From the NCBI GenBank assembly GCA_947247005.1, contig OX365949.1:17239130-17303129 (forward strand): a stretch of DNA of 64,000 bases, written 5' to 3'. This document shows, one piece after another, positions 41,956 through 53,068 of the stretch; position 1 is the first letter of the stretch; the number at the start of each line of letters is the position of its first letter. Source of the stretch: Spisula solida. Its lineage: Eukaryota > Mollusca > Bivalvia > Venerida > Mactridae. Under the pieces are notes generated by a model, which saw nothing but the letters and a program-made list of their open reading frames with translations, was not told where the DNA came from and did not search any database. Position numbers and translations under genes: made by a program.

Positions 41956-42924
41956 TCGTAGTATTCGATATTACACATTTCTGATTATTTGGCTTTACAC
42001 CGGAATGGTCATGTAGCGTTGTTGCTCATTTTGGCATACTAATTGGTTAAATTGGGTTGTTTAAATTGGGTCATTCAGCTTGGGCTGTTCAGCTTATTGG
42101 AGCTAGGTCATTCTTGGTGACACTCGACTAAGGCTTGTTGCTTGTTGAAACTAAGTCATCCGGCCGGGGCTTTCGGTGTTTATTTATTATTGTATCTTTC
42201 CGCCGTTTTACATTTGAAACTATGTCGTTCTGAGTGGGCATTCAGCCTTTTGATTGCTGAAACTGTTTCATTCAGATTTTTGACAGCTGGGATTTGGGCG
42301 GATCATTTTTCTCGCTCGGCTGGGTGTTGGGCATTGTGCTTTGTATATTTGTATGATTTCTGTGCTCGACTGGTTAAGTAGAGTGTAGCCATCCCTGTCC
42401 GACTTAATGTTATCTTTTTGCTCAGCATCCTAACTGCAACAAAACACATCCTAAGCAATACCAGTAAATTTTCTGGCTGCAGAAAACTATTCAACTTCAA
42501 TTCAACTTCAATATTTTATTTGACGTAAACATATAAAATGTTTATTGCCAATGCAATAATAATAATGTGGCATAATTTGATTTGTTCTTTCCCTGCATGC
42601 ATTAATTCTAATCGTGAAAGTACGGCCATCTCAGTTTGTCTACTAAATATTGCAATGCATAAAGCCGGGGTGATCAGAATGACATACATTTGAACAACCT
42701 CAGGTCTTTCAGCTCTTTGATTCCTGTTTACCCTTAAGTACATGACTGTAGTTAAATGTATACATGTTTCTTTATGTAAACTGTACATGCATAGATACAT
42801 ACAATCTACATTAATTTATTAATTTAGAAAGAAAAAATCTCCGTTAAAGGCCATGCCTTAGTTCATATTAAAACCTATAGTTAGTATAGGTGATTGGATC
42901 TACAGTAGACTTAAGAAATAATGA
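41956..42924. other. Non-coding, nothing recognised
   Basis: No gene or repeat boundary recognised. Confidence 0.5.
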
Positions 42925-43085
42925 ATACGTAGCTATGTTTTGTTGCGTAATAAAATACAGGCACGTGTTTGGATGCGTAGTAATTAAATCACGAGTGCGT
43001 AGCACGAGTGATTTAATGTATGCATTCAAACGAGTGCCTATATTTTATAACACAACAAAGCACAGCTCCTATTTATTATTTCGAT
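42925..43085. repeat. Palindromic element with CGAGTGCGTAGCACGAG core
   Basis: Two ~75-bp arms pair around ATCACGAGTGCGTAGCACGA. Further pairs are AGGCACG with CGAGTGCCT and TTGTTGCGTAATAAAATA with TATTTTATAACACAACAA. The centre resembles that of the palindrome at 14592-14763. Confidence 0.7.
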
Positions 43086-43244
43086 TCTAACATCGCCCAT
43101 GCTCTGCCATTTATAGCACAACAAGACAGGTCAAACTATTTTCTTTCAAAGGAACGTTACCGTCACCGTTACGTCATTTGTCATAGTATATGACGTCAAA
43201 CGTGACGTCATCAATCAGCTTTATTTTATCGCGGTAGAAAAAAA

Positions 43245-46200
43245 TTGACACGATATAGATCAGGTGGAATGTGTCTAATTGTTAGATCAAGTTTATCAAA
43301 ATTTGTTAAAATTGATGACAACTCACAAAGTAATATTATAAAATTCTTTTCCTTGTCAAAAACTCTATATGGAGGTGACCAAGATTTGAAAGTTGGAATG
43401 TTATACATTCCACCTCGTGGTACAAAGTATGCTCATGTTGATCCTTACTTTGAAATTCAGAATGAACTTTTCAGATATTGTCCTGAAGGTAATCATGTCA
43501 TGCTTTTGGGTGATTTAAATTCACGTTGTGGAAGTTTGAGAGATTATGTAAATTTAGATCAAACAATAGCTCAAATGTTTGACCTGGATGATGCAATTCT
43601 CGAAGACATTTTGGCATTTCAAAACTTTGCTACAGTTAGTTTGGAGAGAAATCATATAGATACTGGTACTAATGATTATGGTAAACAACTGATAGAATTG
43701 TGTAAAAATAACCACCTGTTTATATGGAATGGTAGAATAGGTCAAGATAAATCGAAACCGATGCTTACATGTAAAGACACTAGTGTTGTTGACTATATTA
43801 TCTCTACATCTGATGTTTTTTATTATGTAAATGATTTTTATGTTGAACCATTTTGTGACCTATTTTCTGATGTCCACTGTGCACTGACAACATCAATCAA
43901 ACTAAAACGAAATACATTGACTCAGGAAAGTCACACAAATGTAACACATGACAAGCCCCGTCTGTGGGATACTAATAAAATAGACGTTTTTATACAAAAC
44001 TTAGACTTAAATAAGATAACACATTTAGAGCAAAGACTAGACAATATTGTCGATACAAATGACTGTTCTCAAACAGAAATTGACACGATAGTAACCGATA
44101 TTGCAACCCTCTTTACTAATTGTTCTAAAGTATCATTCGGAGTAAAAAAGCCTAAACATAACCAAAATAAAAGAACAAATTCATTCCCTTGGTTTAATCA
44201 TTCTTGCGTTCAAGCGCGAAATAAATATCACAAAGCAAGAAGTGCATATAATAGGTCAAAAACATTACACCTTAAGGAAAACCTAAAACGACTAAGTAAA
44301 CAATATAAATGTTCCTTAAGAATAGCACATAACACATATAATGATACAACAGTAAACAAACTAAGGTTCCTAAAGAGCAATAGTCCAAAACAGTATTGGA
44401 ATATTATAAATGACAAACCAAAATCAAATGAAATAGGTGCGTCCCTAGAAGATCTGTATCAATATTTCAAAACAGTAAACGAAACAGCTGATCTAAATGA
44501 AACAAATAACTTTGACAATAACCCTGAATCAATAATAGAAGGAACCGATGAGATAAATTTGCCAATAACCGAACAAGAAATAATAGACGCGGTTAAAACC
44601 TTGAAAAATAATAAAGCGCCTGGTGTAGACAACATAGTAAATGAACATATAAAGTCGACTATTAATCTGATGTTACCCATATATGTCAAGTTATTTAATG
44701 TTGTCTTTGACAAAGGAATCATTCCTGAGAGTTGGACCGAAGGAATTATTAAACCTATCTATAAAGGTAAAGGCGACCAGACATCACCAGAAAATTATCG
44801 ACCAATATCCCTGTTAAGTTGCTTTGGTAAACTTTTTACTCATATTCTGAATAAGAGATTAAACAAACATTCCGAAAAATATAATATTATCCACGATACA
44901 CAGGCTGGTTTTCGCAAGAATTTCTCTACGACAGATAACATTTTTATTCTAAATAGTCTAATAGACATTACTAAGTCGGATAAAAAGAAGTTTTACTGTT
45001 GTTTCGTAGATTTCAAACAGGCCTTTGATTCAATTTGGAGACCCGGGCTATGGACAAAACTTTTAAAAGAAAATATAACCGGAAAATGTTTTCATGTCAT
45101 ACAAAATATGTATAAGAATATAAAATCTAGAGTCGTAAATGCTGAAGGGTCATCCCAATTATTTGATTGTATGAGAGGTGTGCGTCAAGGTGAAAACCTG
45201 TCACCTTTTTTATTCTCTATTTTTCTTAATGATTTAGACACACATTTGAGGGATAATTATGTAAATGGAATTGTTAAAGATTGTTTTATAGAAGATACCA
45301 GACTATTCTTAAAACTGTTCATTCTTCTGTATGCTGATGACACAGTTATATTTAGTGACGATGAGACAGATTTCCAAAATGCATTAGACGTATTCAAAAA
45401 TTATTGTGATACTTGGCGACTCAATATAAACGTTACAAAAACTAAAGTGATGGTTATATCAAATCGAAGAATACAATTACATAATACATTTAAAATTGGC
45501 GAAGAAATATTGGAAGTTGTAGATGAATATAAATATCTTGGAATTGTATTTACAAAAAATGGATCATTCACAAAAACTAAACAATATATTGCAGGACAAG
45601 CAAACAAGGCCATGTTTTCGTTGATTAGAAAAATAAAAAGACTGTCGCTACCGTATGATATCCAAATTGAATTGTTCAATAAAACAATTAAACCGATTTT
45701 GTTGTATGCCAGTGAAGTTTGGGGATTTGGAAACTTAGATGTTTTAGAACGAATTCAAATTAAATTTTACAAATATATGTTTAAATTAAAAAAATCGACC
45801 CCAACATATATGCTATATGGTGAATTAGGTATATATCCGCTAAAAATAGAAATACAAAATAGAGTAATTTCTTATTGGACTCGGCTAATTGGTGACATTA
45901 GCACACCTGGTACTAATAAAATTTCCTCAAATATTTATCTCATGATACGAAAACTAACATCACTAGGTACGATAAAATCACAATGGATAAAAAATACCAA
46001 AACTATTCTTTGTAATATTGGGCTATCAGGTATTTGGGATAGTCAATATATTATCAATTCTAAATGGTTAATACATTCATCAAAACAAAAACTTCAGGAT
46101 ATTTTTGTACAGCATTGGTTTTCCGAAATGGAAAGAACCTCCAATACAAATGTTTATAAACATGTAAAACAGCAATTCAAACAAAGTCCGTATATTACAT

Positions 46201-46520
46201 TGTTATCACAATATCACTGTACAAAATTAATGGCATTTATTTCAAGAAACCACAATTTACCGATTGAAACTGGACGTTGGAGAAATATTCCAACATTAGA
46301 TAGGAAATGTGAATTATGCAATGATCTGGGTGACGAATACCATTATCTGTTAATGTGTCCCCAATTCACTGTTTCACGTCAAAAATATATTGACAAACGT
46401 ACATACACAAGACCGAACATGGTCAAATTCATTGCTTTAATCTCAAGCGAAAATCATATTACATTACGTCGACTAAGTATGTTTTGCGACATTATAATGA
46501 AATTCTTCAAACAAAAATGA
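43245..46520 (+). CDS. LINE ORF2: endonuclease fragment, RT, zinc knuckle
   Basis: 1,091 open codons from 43245 (the frame is open from 43206; the true start is lost). Residues 1-225: the back half of an APE-type endonuclease, with LLGDLNSRCG, VVDYIIST and SDVHCALT (catalytic Asp-His). From about 445: RT with NNKAPGVDNI, NYRPISLLSCFGKLF, AGFRKNFSTTDN, CCFVDFKQAFDSIW (motif A), GVRQGENLSPFLFSIFLNDL (motif B), LLYADDTVIFSDD (motif C, YADD) and LNINVTKTKVMV. C-terminus: CELCNDLGDEYHYLLMCPQF, a CxxC...H...C knuckle. It makes cDNA by target-primed reverse transcription. No internal stop, so it is young or recently active. The clade is not assigned. Confidence 0.9.
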   Translation: MTRYRSGGMCLIVRSSLSKFVKIDDNSQSNIIKFFSLSKTLYGGDQDLKVGMLYIPPRGTKYAHVDPYFEIQNELFRYCPEGNHVMLLGDLNSRCGSLRDYVNLDQTIAQMFDLDDAILEDILAFQNFATVSLERNHIDTGTNDYGKQLIELCKNNHLFIWNGRIGQDKSKPMLTCKDTSVVDYIISTSDVFYYVNDFYVEPFCDLFSDVHCALTTSIKLKRNTLTQESHTNVTHDKPRLWDTNKIDVFIQNLDLNKITHLEQRLDNIVDTNDCSQTEIDTIVTDIATLFTNCSKVSFGVKKPKHNQNKRTNSFPWFNHSCVQARNKYHKARSAYNRSKTLHLKENLKRLSKQYKCSLRIAHNTYNDTTVNKLRFLKSNSPKQYWNIINDKPKSNEIGASLEDLYQYFKTVNETADLNETNNFDNNPESIIEGTDEINLPITEQEIIDAVKTLKNNKAPGVDNIVNEHIKSTINLMLPIYVKLFNVVFDKGIIPESWTEGIIKPIYKGKGDQTSPENYRPISLLSCFGKLFTHILNKRLNKHSEKYNIIHDTQAGFRKNFSTTDNIFILNSLIDITKSDKKKFYCCFVDFKQAFDSIWRPGLWTKLLKENITGKCFHVIQNMYKNIKSRVVNAEGSSQLFDCMRGVRQGENLSPFLFSIFLNDLDTHLRDNYVNGIVKDCFIEDTRLFLKLFILLYADDTVIFSDDETDFQNALDVFKNYCDTWRLNINVTKTKVMVISNRRIQLHNTFKIGEEILEVVDEYKYLGIVFTKNGSFTKTKQYIAGQANKAMFSLIRKIKRLSLPYDIQIELFNKTIKPILLYASEVWGFGNLDVLERIQIKFYKYMFKLKKSTPTYMLYGELGIYPLKIEIQNRVISYWTRLIGDISTPGTNKISSNIYLMIRKLTSLGTIKSQWIKNTKTILCNIGLSGIWDSQYIINSKWLIHSSKQKLQDIFVQHWFSEMERTSNTNVYKHVKQQFKQSPYITLLSQYHCTKLMAFISRNHNLPIETGRWRNIPTLDRKCELCNDLGDEYHYLLMCPQFTVSRQKYIDKRTYTRPNMVKFIALISSENHITLRRLSMFCDIIMKFFKQK

Positions 46521-46680
46521 CAGATGTCTAACAGTCATACTGTCTTTCACTACTATTTTAAATAAAGCATGTTAAATTATTCGGTAAATTATCTGTATAC
46601 ATGTATACTTTGTTGTACTGACTGTACTTGTAAAACTATTAACTTCATGAATGCATGGCACTTTTCTCTTACCGTATTAT

Positions 46681-46740
46681 ATGTGTGTGTGCGTGTGTGT
46701 GCGTGCGTGTGTGTGTGTGCATGCGCGCGTGCGTGCATGT
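46681..46740. repeat. (GT)n-rich microsatellite
   Basis: Interrupted GTGTGTGCGTGTGT tract inside the LINE 3' region. Confidence 0.9.
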
Positions 46741-46950
46741 AAGTGTATATATGTACATGTATATATGTTATCTAAACAAATGTTATGTGATGCATTCATT
46801 GTATGAAAATGACAATTAGCATTATATGTCTTAAAAGTTTAGTCTGTCACAATTACACTAGGTGAGGCTAGTCTACTTTCGCTTTCGTTATTAAACCGAT
46901 TAGCCACACATGGTCAGTGTAATAAAACGACAACATTTTAATTTCTACCA

Positions 46951-47185
46951 TTTCAAAATGCTCTCGTGTAATAGAAAACTAAAATATTTTCAAACCTTAA
47001 CATTAATTTTCTCTTTGATTATATGAATTATTTCATTTTTAGTAACTTCTTTTAAATATTCCAAAACGCCGTTTATGGTCGTATACCCAGTGTCACTGTG
47101 ACAGCTAAATTGCTATTGTAAATGTGTTATGCATATGTATCCTGTATTTTACAGGACTCTGCAATAATGAAATAAACTGAAACAG
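46951..47185 (+). repeat. LINE 3' end segment, copy 1
   Basis: Shares with 48485-48720 the blocks TTAACATTAATTTTCTCTT, GTATACCCAGT, TCACTGTGACAGCTAAATTG, GTTATGCATATGT, ACAGGACT and AATAAACTGAAAC. Confidence 0.75.
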
Positions 47186-48484
47186 AAGCTCAATATAATT
47201 GGACATATAGTAACAGTTGCATCCTTCTGATGTAAGATCTGTATAATATCAGCGGGAGATTAATATTAGGGTAATAAAACAGCTCTTATCCCGATGACTG
47301 TAATTTAAAATGAAGTATTCTTTGGATGAATGTATACGTCCGTGCCACTTGTATACATGTATAGTTTCTGGTAGTTGCGTTCGTTTAAATTTATGTTTTG
47401 TACTTCCCGTTTGTTTTGAAGTATTGACAGTTGAATTGTTCGTTCAGTGAAATAAAATTAACTTTTAACATGCGCAGTCGCAGCACATTTTCTCAGGGGA
47501 AGAGAGAGAGAGAGAGAGAGGGGGGGGGGGGGGCATCCTAATAATTTATTCTCAAGAAAGATCGAGTCGGGCCACCATTTGCTCAGACGGATCAAACCAG
47601 TTTTGTGATCATGATCAAATTCCAAGCCCTGCACAACTCATGTATTTATTTACAGGACAACCAAATTCAAGTGGGTCTGAACAACCCTCTTGAACCGCGC
47701 ATAAATTAATACATGCATTGTGTGACTCATTCGCGGGATCGGGGGTACTATGCCAACACCCTATCATACTATTGTTTTTACAAATTCGCGGGTATCTTAT
47801 ACGAATATGCCAACATCTTACAACCACATTGACAATGTATATTGTACAATTTCACAAATACAATAATATAAAACTTAACATATATCAAAGTAGAAGTACG
47901 CTGTAGAGATGGACGTTGAATAATTTAATTACTTCACTTTTAATAATTAAAAAAAACTATGGAGCACACGAAACATAAAACAGTTTGCTTAATTTTACCA
48001 GATACTTTCAAAGATTATTATCTTGATAAGCGAACAAACAATATCCTTCGTATGTTTTCTTTAATTTCAAATATTTTTTTGTTTACCGCCGTAGATTCTA
48101 TACTTTGTTTCGTATAGATTTAATTAATTTCGCAGTATTCTAATGTAATATAGCAGTATGGGATACAAAATTAATTTTTCTAACAGATAATACCAAAAAC
48201 ATATAAAAAGAACACTTTTGTAGGCTAAATGTTTAAAATAACTGCTCTATGTTACAATATACTGATCTTATCAGGACACACCGGAAGTGGAATTTTTGAA
48301 AACAGGGGACGTTATCGAGGATTTACCAAGGGAGGTAACCTAGTTTCGGGAAAGGGCTATACACGACAAAAACGTGTGACATTAGCATTTGCTGATGTCA
48401 TCATTTGTTTATTCTGTTTGTGACAATTTGTATCAGATTGTACTAAAATCAATTAAATTGTAATTCCACATATTCAAGCTGCAT
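47186..48484. other. Non-coding, with (GA)n-(G)n tract
   Basis: A (GA)n tract followed by 14 G residues lies at 47501-47534. No gene was recognised. Confidence 0.6.
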
Positions 48485-48720
48485 ATGTCGAAAATGCTCT
48501 TGTGTAATAATTTTTTTTTAAATATTTAAAATCTTAACATTAATTTTCTCTTCCATTATAAGAATTATTTCACTTTTGGTAACTATAGATATTTCAAAAC
48601 GCTGTTTCATGTATACCCAGTATCACTGTGACAGCTAAATTGCTAGTGTAAATTTGTTATGCATATGTTTCCTGTATTTAACAGGACTTAGCAATTATTG
48701 AATAAACTGAAACTGAAAAG
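48485..48720 (+). mobile_element. LINE 3' end segment, copy 2 (heavily 5'-truncated)
   Basis: About 235 bp similar to 46951-47185 and ending AATAAACTGAAACTGAAA, with a repeated CTGAAA tail as in many LINE insertions. No coding part remains. Confidence 0.65.
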
Positions 48721-48798
48721 TTCAACAAGATCAGACACGTGATTGACCGAGTTATGGGTAAATGTATACATGCACACTTATAAGATTTGTTAAGTGTA

Positions 48799-49036
48799 TA
48801 CAGGGTGTTAAAAAAGTTCGTTCTCAAAATTTAAAATCATATAAAGTTTTAGTTGAGCTATGTACGCAGTAGATAACGTTAATTTTTTACTATAATAGCT
48901 TTATTTAGTACCAGAGAGATTAGAACAATGGTAAAACCCACTGGATTTCAACCTGAACATTTTACAGTCTTCTAACATCAGAAAAATAAACTGCTGAAGC
49001 TTTAACATTGAGAACGAAATTTTTTAACACCCTGTA
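48799..49036. mobile_element. TA-flanked mariner-type MITE
   Basis: Inverted ends of 29 bp (48799-48827, 49008-49036) start TACAGGGTGTTAAAAAA and differ at one base. TA flanks both sides (48797-48798, 49037-49038). 238 bp, no frame. Confidence 0.85.
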
Positions 49037-49089
49037 TATTATGACTTAGTATAAATTATAAATAATAAAATATATAATAATATTAATAA

Positions 49090-49275
49090 AGTTCGATTGT
49101 GAAACGTATCATCAGGCACTCTCGACACTTAATTCCTGTTATCCGTGGAGGGTATGAGAGAAGAGAAGCCTGACTCCCTTTATGCTGAACGTCTAGCAAT
49201 ACAAGGGACTGATTACTGGTACCATTTGTTTCGTGTTTCGGTATGACACGCCCTGGTATTGAACCGGTGATTACA
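49090..49275 (-). repeat. tRNA-derived SINE, antisense, copy 2
   Basis: Relative of 24071-24320. It starts GTTCGATTGTGAAACG and reaches CGCCCTGGTATTGAACCGGT, the B box seen on the minus strand. The A-box end is lost after about 49275. Confidence 0.65.
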
Positions 49276-50685
49276 ACGTGTTATAATTCAATATGGTACG
49301 TACGTTGATACACGTGGTAAGAGTTAATTAGAAAAGCTGACTTACTAAAATACTTGTACTCACAATGTCTGCAGGGTTATATATATACCATGATTCAATA
49401 AATGTGCCAATCCTGTCGGTTTCACTTTTATAGTTCTAAAGATCTAGATAACCCATAGGACCAATCTGACTGAAGTACTTGCTCTTCCTTACCGATCTCA
49501 TGCGTAGCAGGTTTGAGGGTATATGGTTTAAATCAGAGTGTCCATATAGGACCTATTATAAGTATTCACAATTATAGTGAAAAATAAGAAATTTTGTAAC
49601 TAGAATAGAATTACTTTCCCTAGATTCAATATCAGGTTTATAAGATAACTAAATCTATCTCACTCTAATTATTTTTACGTTTTTCACCGGAAATACCCTA
49701 TTCAGACAAACAAATAATATTATCTTCTATTTTTTCTGAAAATAGAATTTTTAGTGGAAATGAGTTTCTTTTACGCGCGAATATAAAGCGTATCATCTTT
49801 TAAAGCATGTCCCGAAAGAGTGTTACTGTAGCCTATAAACGGTATAATGAATTGGTGAATATTTCAGGGGAAACAATTAACAATCATGTTTATAATTATG
49901 CTATTTTATTACCTCCCTTTAATCAGAAAAAATGACAATGATGTTATGATAACGTTACCTTGCATGACATATAGTAAAAACATAATTGCAAACATAGACA
50001 TATATACCAGAAATTCATATTATATTTATAATTAAAAAAAACAAGAATTTTTGATCCCCGCTTTGTCTGCATTTACGACATAAATAAATACCTGGTTGTG
50101 GTCAATAACAGCAAGTTTCATTGATTAAACCGATCGGATGCTCAACTCGCGCCCGATGAAAAGCTTTTTCAAGCACTCATTTAAATGAGTGTAAAAATAC
50201 TAATTGTATAGTTCACACTGTATCGGCAAAACGCAATGTCCGGCTTAATGATGCGGGTCCGGCTAACATAACGCAAATGATCCGGCTAAAAATGTCGAAT
50301 TTCAACAATAATCAGCAGGTGAGTGTTACATTTTTGCGTATTTTGTATTCTTGAACTCTGAACTATATGGGAACACGCCCGCAGAAGTTATTGCCAACCA
50401 TTAGAACGGGCATTTACGAGAACAGCGACTCGTAATTGATGTTCATATGTTCAAAACTAACCAAATTCAAATATATATAAAACAAGACTAATTTTTTATG
50501 CAATGCGTCAAAAGACGACGCGAAAGTTTTTGAAGCCTATCATGTTAACTAGGGTTTTTAATGGGGCCTGTTAGAGTTAATTGGGAACAAACTATCTTTT
50601 GATAAGATCCACTGACTTAATTTGTGATCCTATGATTGAATTTGGACCGGATTTAATAAATCAGAACATTCCTACAATGAAAACA
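49276..50685. other. Non-coding, nothing firm
   Basis: 49900-49930 (TATTTTATTACCTCCCTTTA) resembles, inverted, the AAAGGGAGGTAATAAAA block of the repeat at 29265-29605, so a diverged inverse copy may be present. No gene seen. Confidence 0.4.
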
Positions 50686-51107
50686 GAGAGGGTACCGGTG
50701 CCGCGTCTAAACCGAAAGTAGGGTGTTTTTAAAGACATTTGATGGAAGTTACCGAATAAAAAGCTTTTAGTGGCAACATATGGTCAACGGCTTTACGTAT
50801 GAGGTACTAAATATTTGCTATACTGAAGAAAAGTCGCATTTAAGCGTCATAAACATAAGTCGATGTTCATTCGAACAAATACCCCGGTCAACATTCCAGC
50901 CACGTCTGAACATACGACAACTCATAGAACAAATTGAACAATAGGAATACAATGGATAATCATCGGGGGGTTCCGTGGGCTATTGATTCTATGCATAAAC
51001 CCGTATTTTTTGACAAAAATGATTTTCAAACCTCTACTGCCGATCGCAGTCCTTCCATTTCATTGTTTTGCACCGAGAGAGACCCGTACAAGCACCGAGT
51101 GGGTACC
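50686..51107. mobile_element. TIR element with GGTACCCTCTCGGTGC ends, copy 2
   Basis: Inverse orientation to 31636-32041. One end reads AGAGAGGGTACCGGTGCC and the other GCACCGAGAGAGACCCGTAC then GCACCGAGTGGGTACC. The middle matches throughout, with more divergence at the ends than in copy 1. Confidence 0.75.
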
Positions 51108-52613
51108 GATATTACTGCGTAGACTTAGCAAAACCGTACGGATTACGGGATACGGGACACTTGGTCAATTAGGGAACGCTTTCAGTGTTTCCCACCTAAC
51201 TAGAGACGAAACTGGTTGGAAACCCAGATGTAGTCTCGCGTGTATCGGTGCTATACACTGAGCACGTAAAAGAACCAATGAGTCTATTCGAAATGAGCTA
51301 GGGTAGCACACCCGGATTCCTTGTAGCACACCTCTTTCTCTTGATTTTAAGTCTGCCTAGACAAATGTCTACGTCCCCGTAAGGGGTTTGACATTAATGG
51401 AAGATAGATTTATTAATACTGGTGTTATTTTAGATATTTTACGTAGTTAGATACTAGAGAGTTTCATCTTGATAATGATGTAAGGAAATAGATAGATAAT
51501 TAAATTGAAAATGGGGCCGTGTAATTCAAACAAGATCGCATAGGACCGGGTAATACACATTCTTTTTCCATTGACTGGCTTTCTGTTTTCAATTGAATAA
51601 CTTGAGGCCAAGCGTATTGCATTGTTCATTCATTTGTTCATTGTTCGTTTTCCCATCGTACAGTACAGCCTTCTAGGAATTCAATAAAATCAATAGTCGT
51701 TGATTTATGAATTTATTCTTTGTTTGATTTAAAACAAATTTTTAAGTAACTTAATCAGTCATGCCCAACAATTCGTTTCACGGCAATATTCCCATTTTCT
51801 TTAACAAACAAGTAACAACAGTTATCTTCCTTATTTGAAGCTATATCAGTTCTAATCTGATCGATTTTACCTTGATTGCGTAATCACGCTGTGCAAAGGC
51901 CACGGGTAGTCGGAATGTAATTAATGCCTATCGTTTGCCTAATGGGGTTTTGCACTCACAGCAATAATTATTATACATTTTATATTTTTGACATTTTGTA
52001 CATGCGAAGGGTACTTGTCTCTGTCTTTATGAAATAATTTAGTTTTTAGAACATGTATGATTAAGACTTCGTTGATCGTGTGTGTTGTAACTATGTACAT
52101 GGGGAAAATATACTTAATTATGCATTTGTATGATGACATATGTATGGTCTATATTCCGTGGGTTATGAAATAAACTACATATAAATGTTATGTTATGTAT
52201 AATCAAATAATACGGGAGTGTTTAATGTATATTAGAGGTATAATAGGTTTAATAGGATTTCTTGGATTATGCAGGCCATTTGGGGCATACTGATATGAAA
52301 TTGAGTTTGAGTTTTGTATAAACTTTAAATTAAACACTTATTTCATGTTAGTTGCTTATTACAATGACTACCCTTGATATTTATACACAAGAACCCATGT
52401 TTGATACAGAAATAAGGTCAAAATGGATATGAAAATGTCATTTGTTAAATTGAGAAATCCTCATTTTGTAGCATTTTCACCCTAAAACTCAAATTTGTCT
52501 GATTTTGAGGCAAATTTCACTCAAAAAGCTGCTTAAAGCCGCAGATAAATGCATTTCCAAACATTTAAAAGCAAACCATTGACAATATCCCTTTAAAAAA
52601 TTGACCATTCTTA
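51108..52613. other. Non-coding; possible SINE body at 51150-51400
   Basis: GAGCACGTAAAAGAACCAATGAGTC-like sequence at about 51259 resembles a conserved block of lophotrochozoan repeats I have seen, but neither ends nor a second copy are in the window. The rest shows nothing. Confidence 0.35.
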
Positions 52614-53068
52614 AGGTCACAAACCACTAAATAAAATTGTTCTTTAGCTCAATGTAAAGTGACAATTGTCAGCCCCAGATTATATCATGTTAAAGTCTAT
52701 GGCCAGTTGACAGACCTATATCATTGAAAAGCAGTATGTTTCAGCTACAAAATATGACCAAAAAACAGGGTGTCATGTTTAATATAAGAAAGATTTTGTT
52801 CGTCAAAGGCGGTCGACAAATTTTTACTGACGCGCGGACTGATCCAATGTGGGTTTTACCCTAGTCTACTTTCGCTTTGTCAAATATGCCAAAATCTCAA
52901 AATATGCAAGATGAAACACATTCACTCATTCAACTACATGTATACAGTACCTTTAAACTCAAGATGAATCTAGTTCCCTTTTGTCAAGGCATATCTCCAT
53001 TTCCAGGCAAACAGAAGTTTCTGTAAGGACTATTTGAGTCCGCGTATGCATTTAGTGGTTTATGACCT
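52614..53068. mobile_element. TIR element, 455 bp
   Basis: The ends AGGTCACAAACCACTAAAT (52614-52632) and ATTTAGTGGTTTATGACCT (53050-53068) are inverted repeats of 19 bp with one mismatch. No protein frame. Confidence 0.65.

Larger units (their letters stand above)
43206..47185 (+). mobile_element. LINE with long intact ORF2
   Basis: 5'-truncated non-LTR retrotransposon. The homology starts inside the endonuclease (about 43227), ORF2 runs to 46520, and a 3' UTR of about 665 bp ends AATGAAATAAACTGAAAC. The tail segment 46951-47185 has a diverged second copy at 48485-48720, which marks it as a dispersed LINE end. It contains a (GT)n tract at 46681-46740. No target-site duplication was found. 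Confidence 0.8.
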
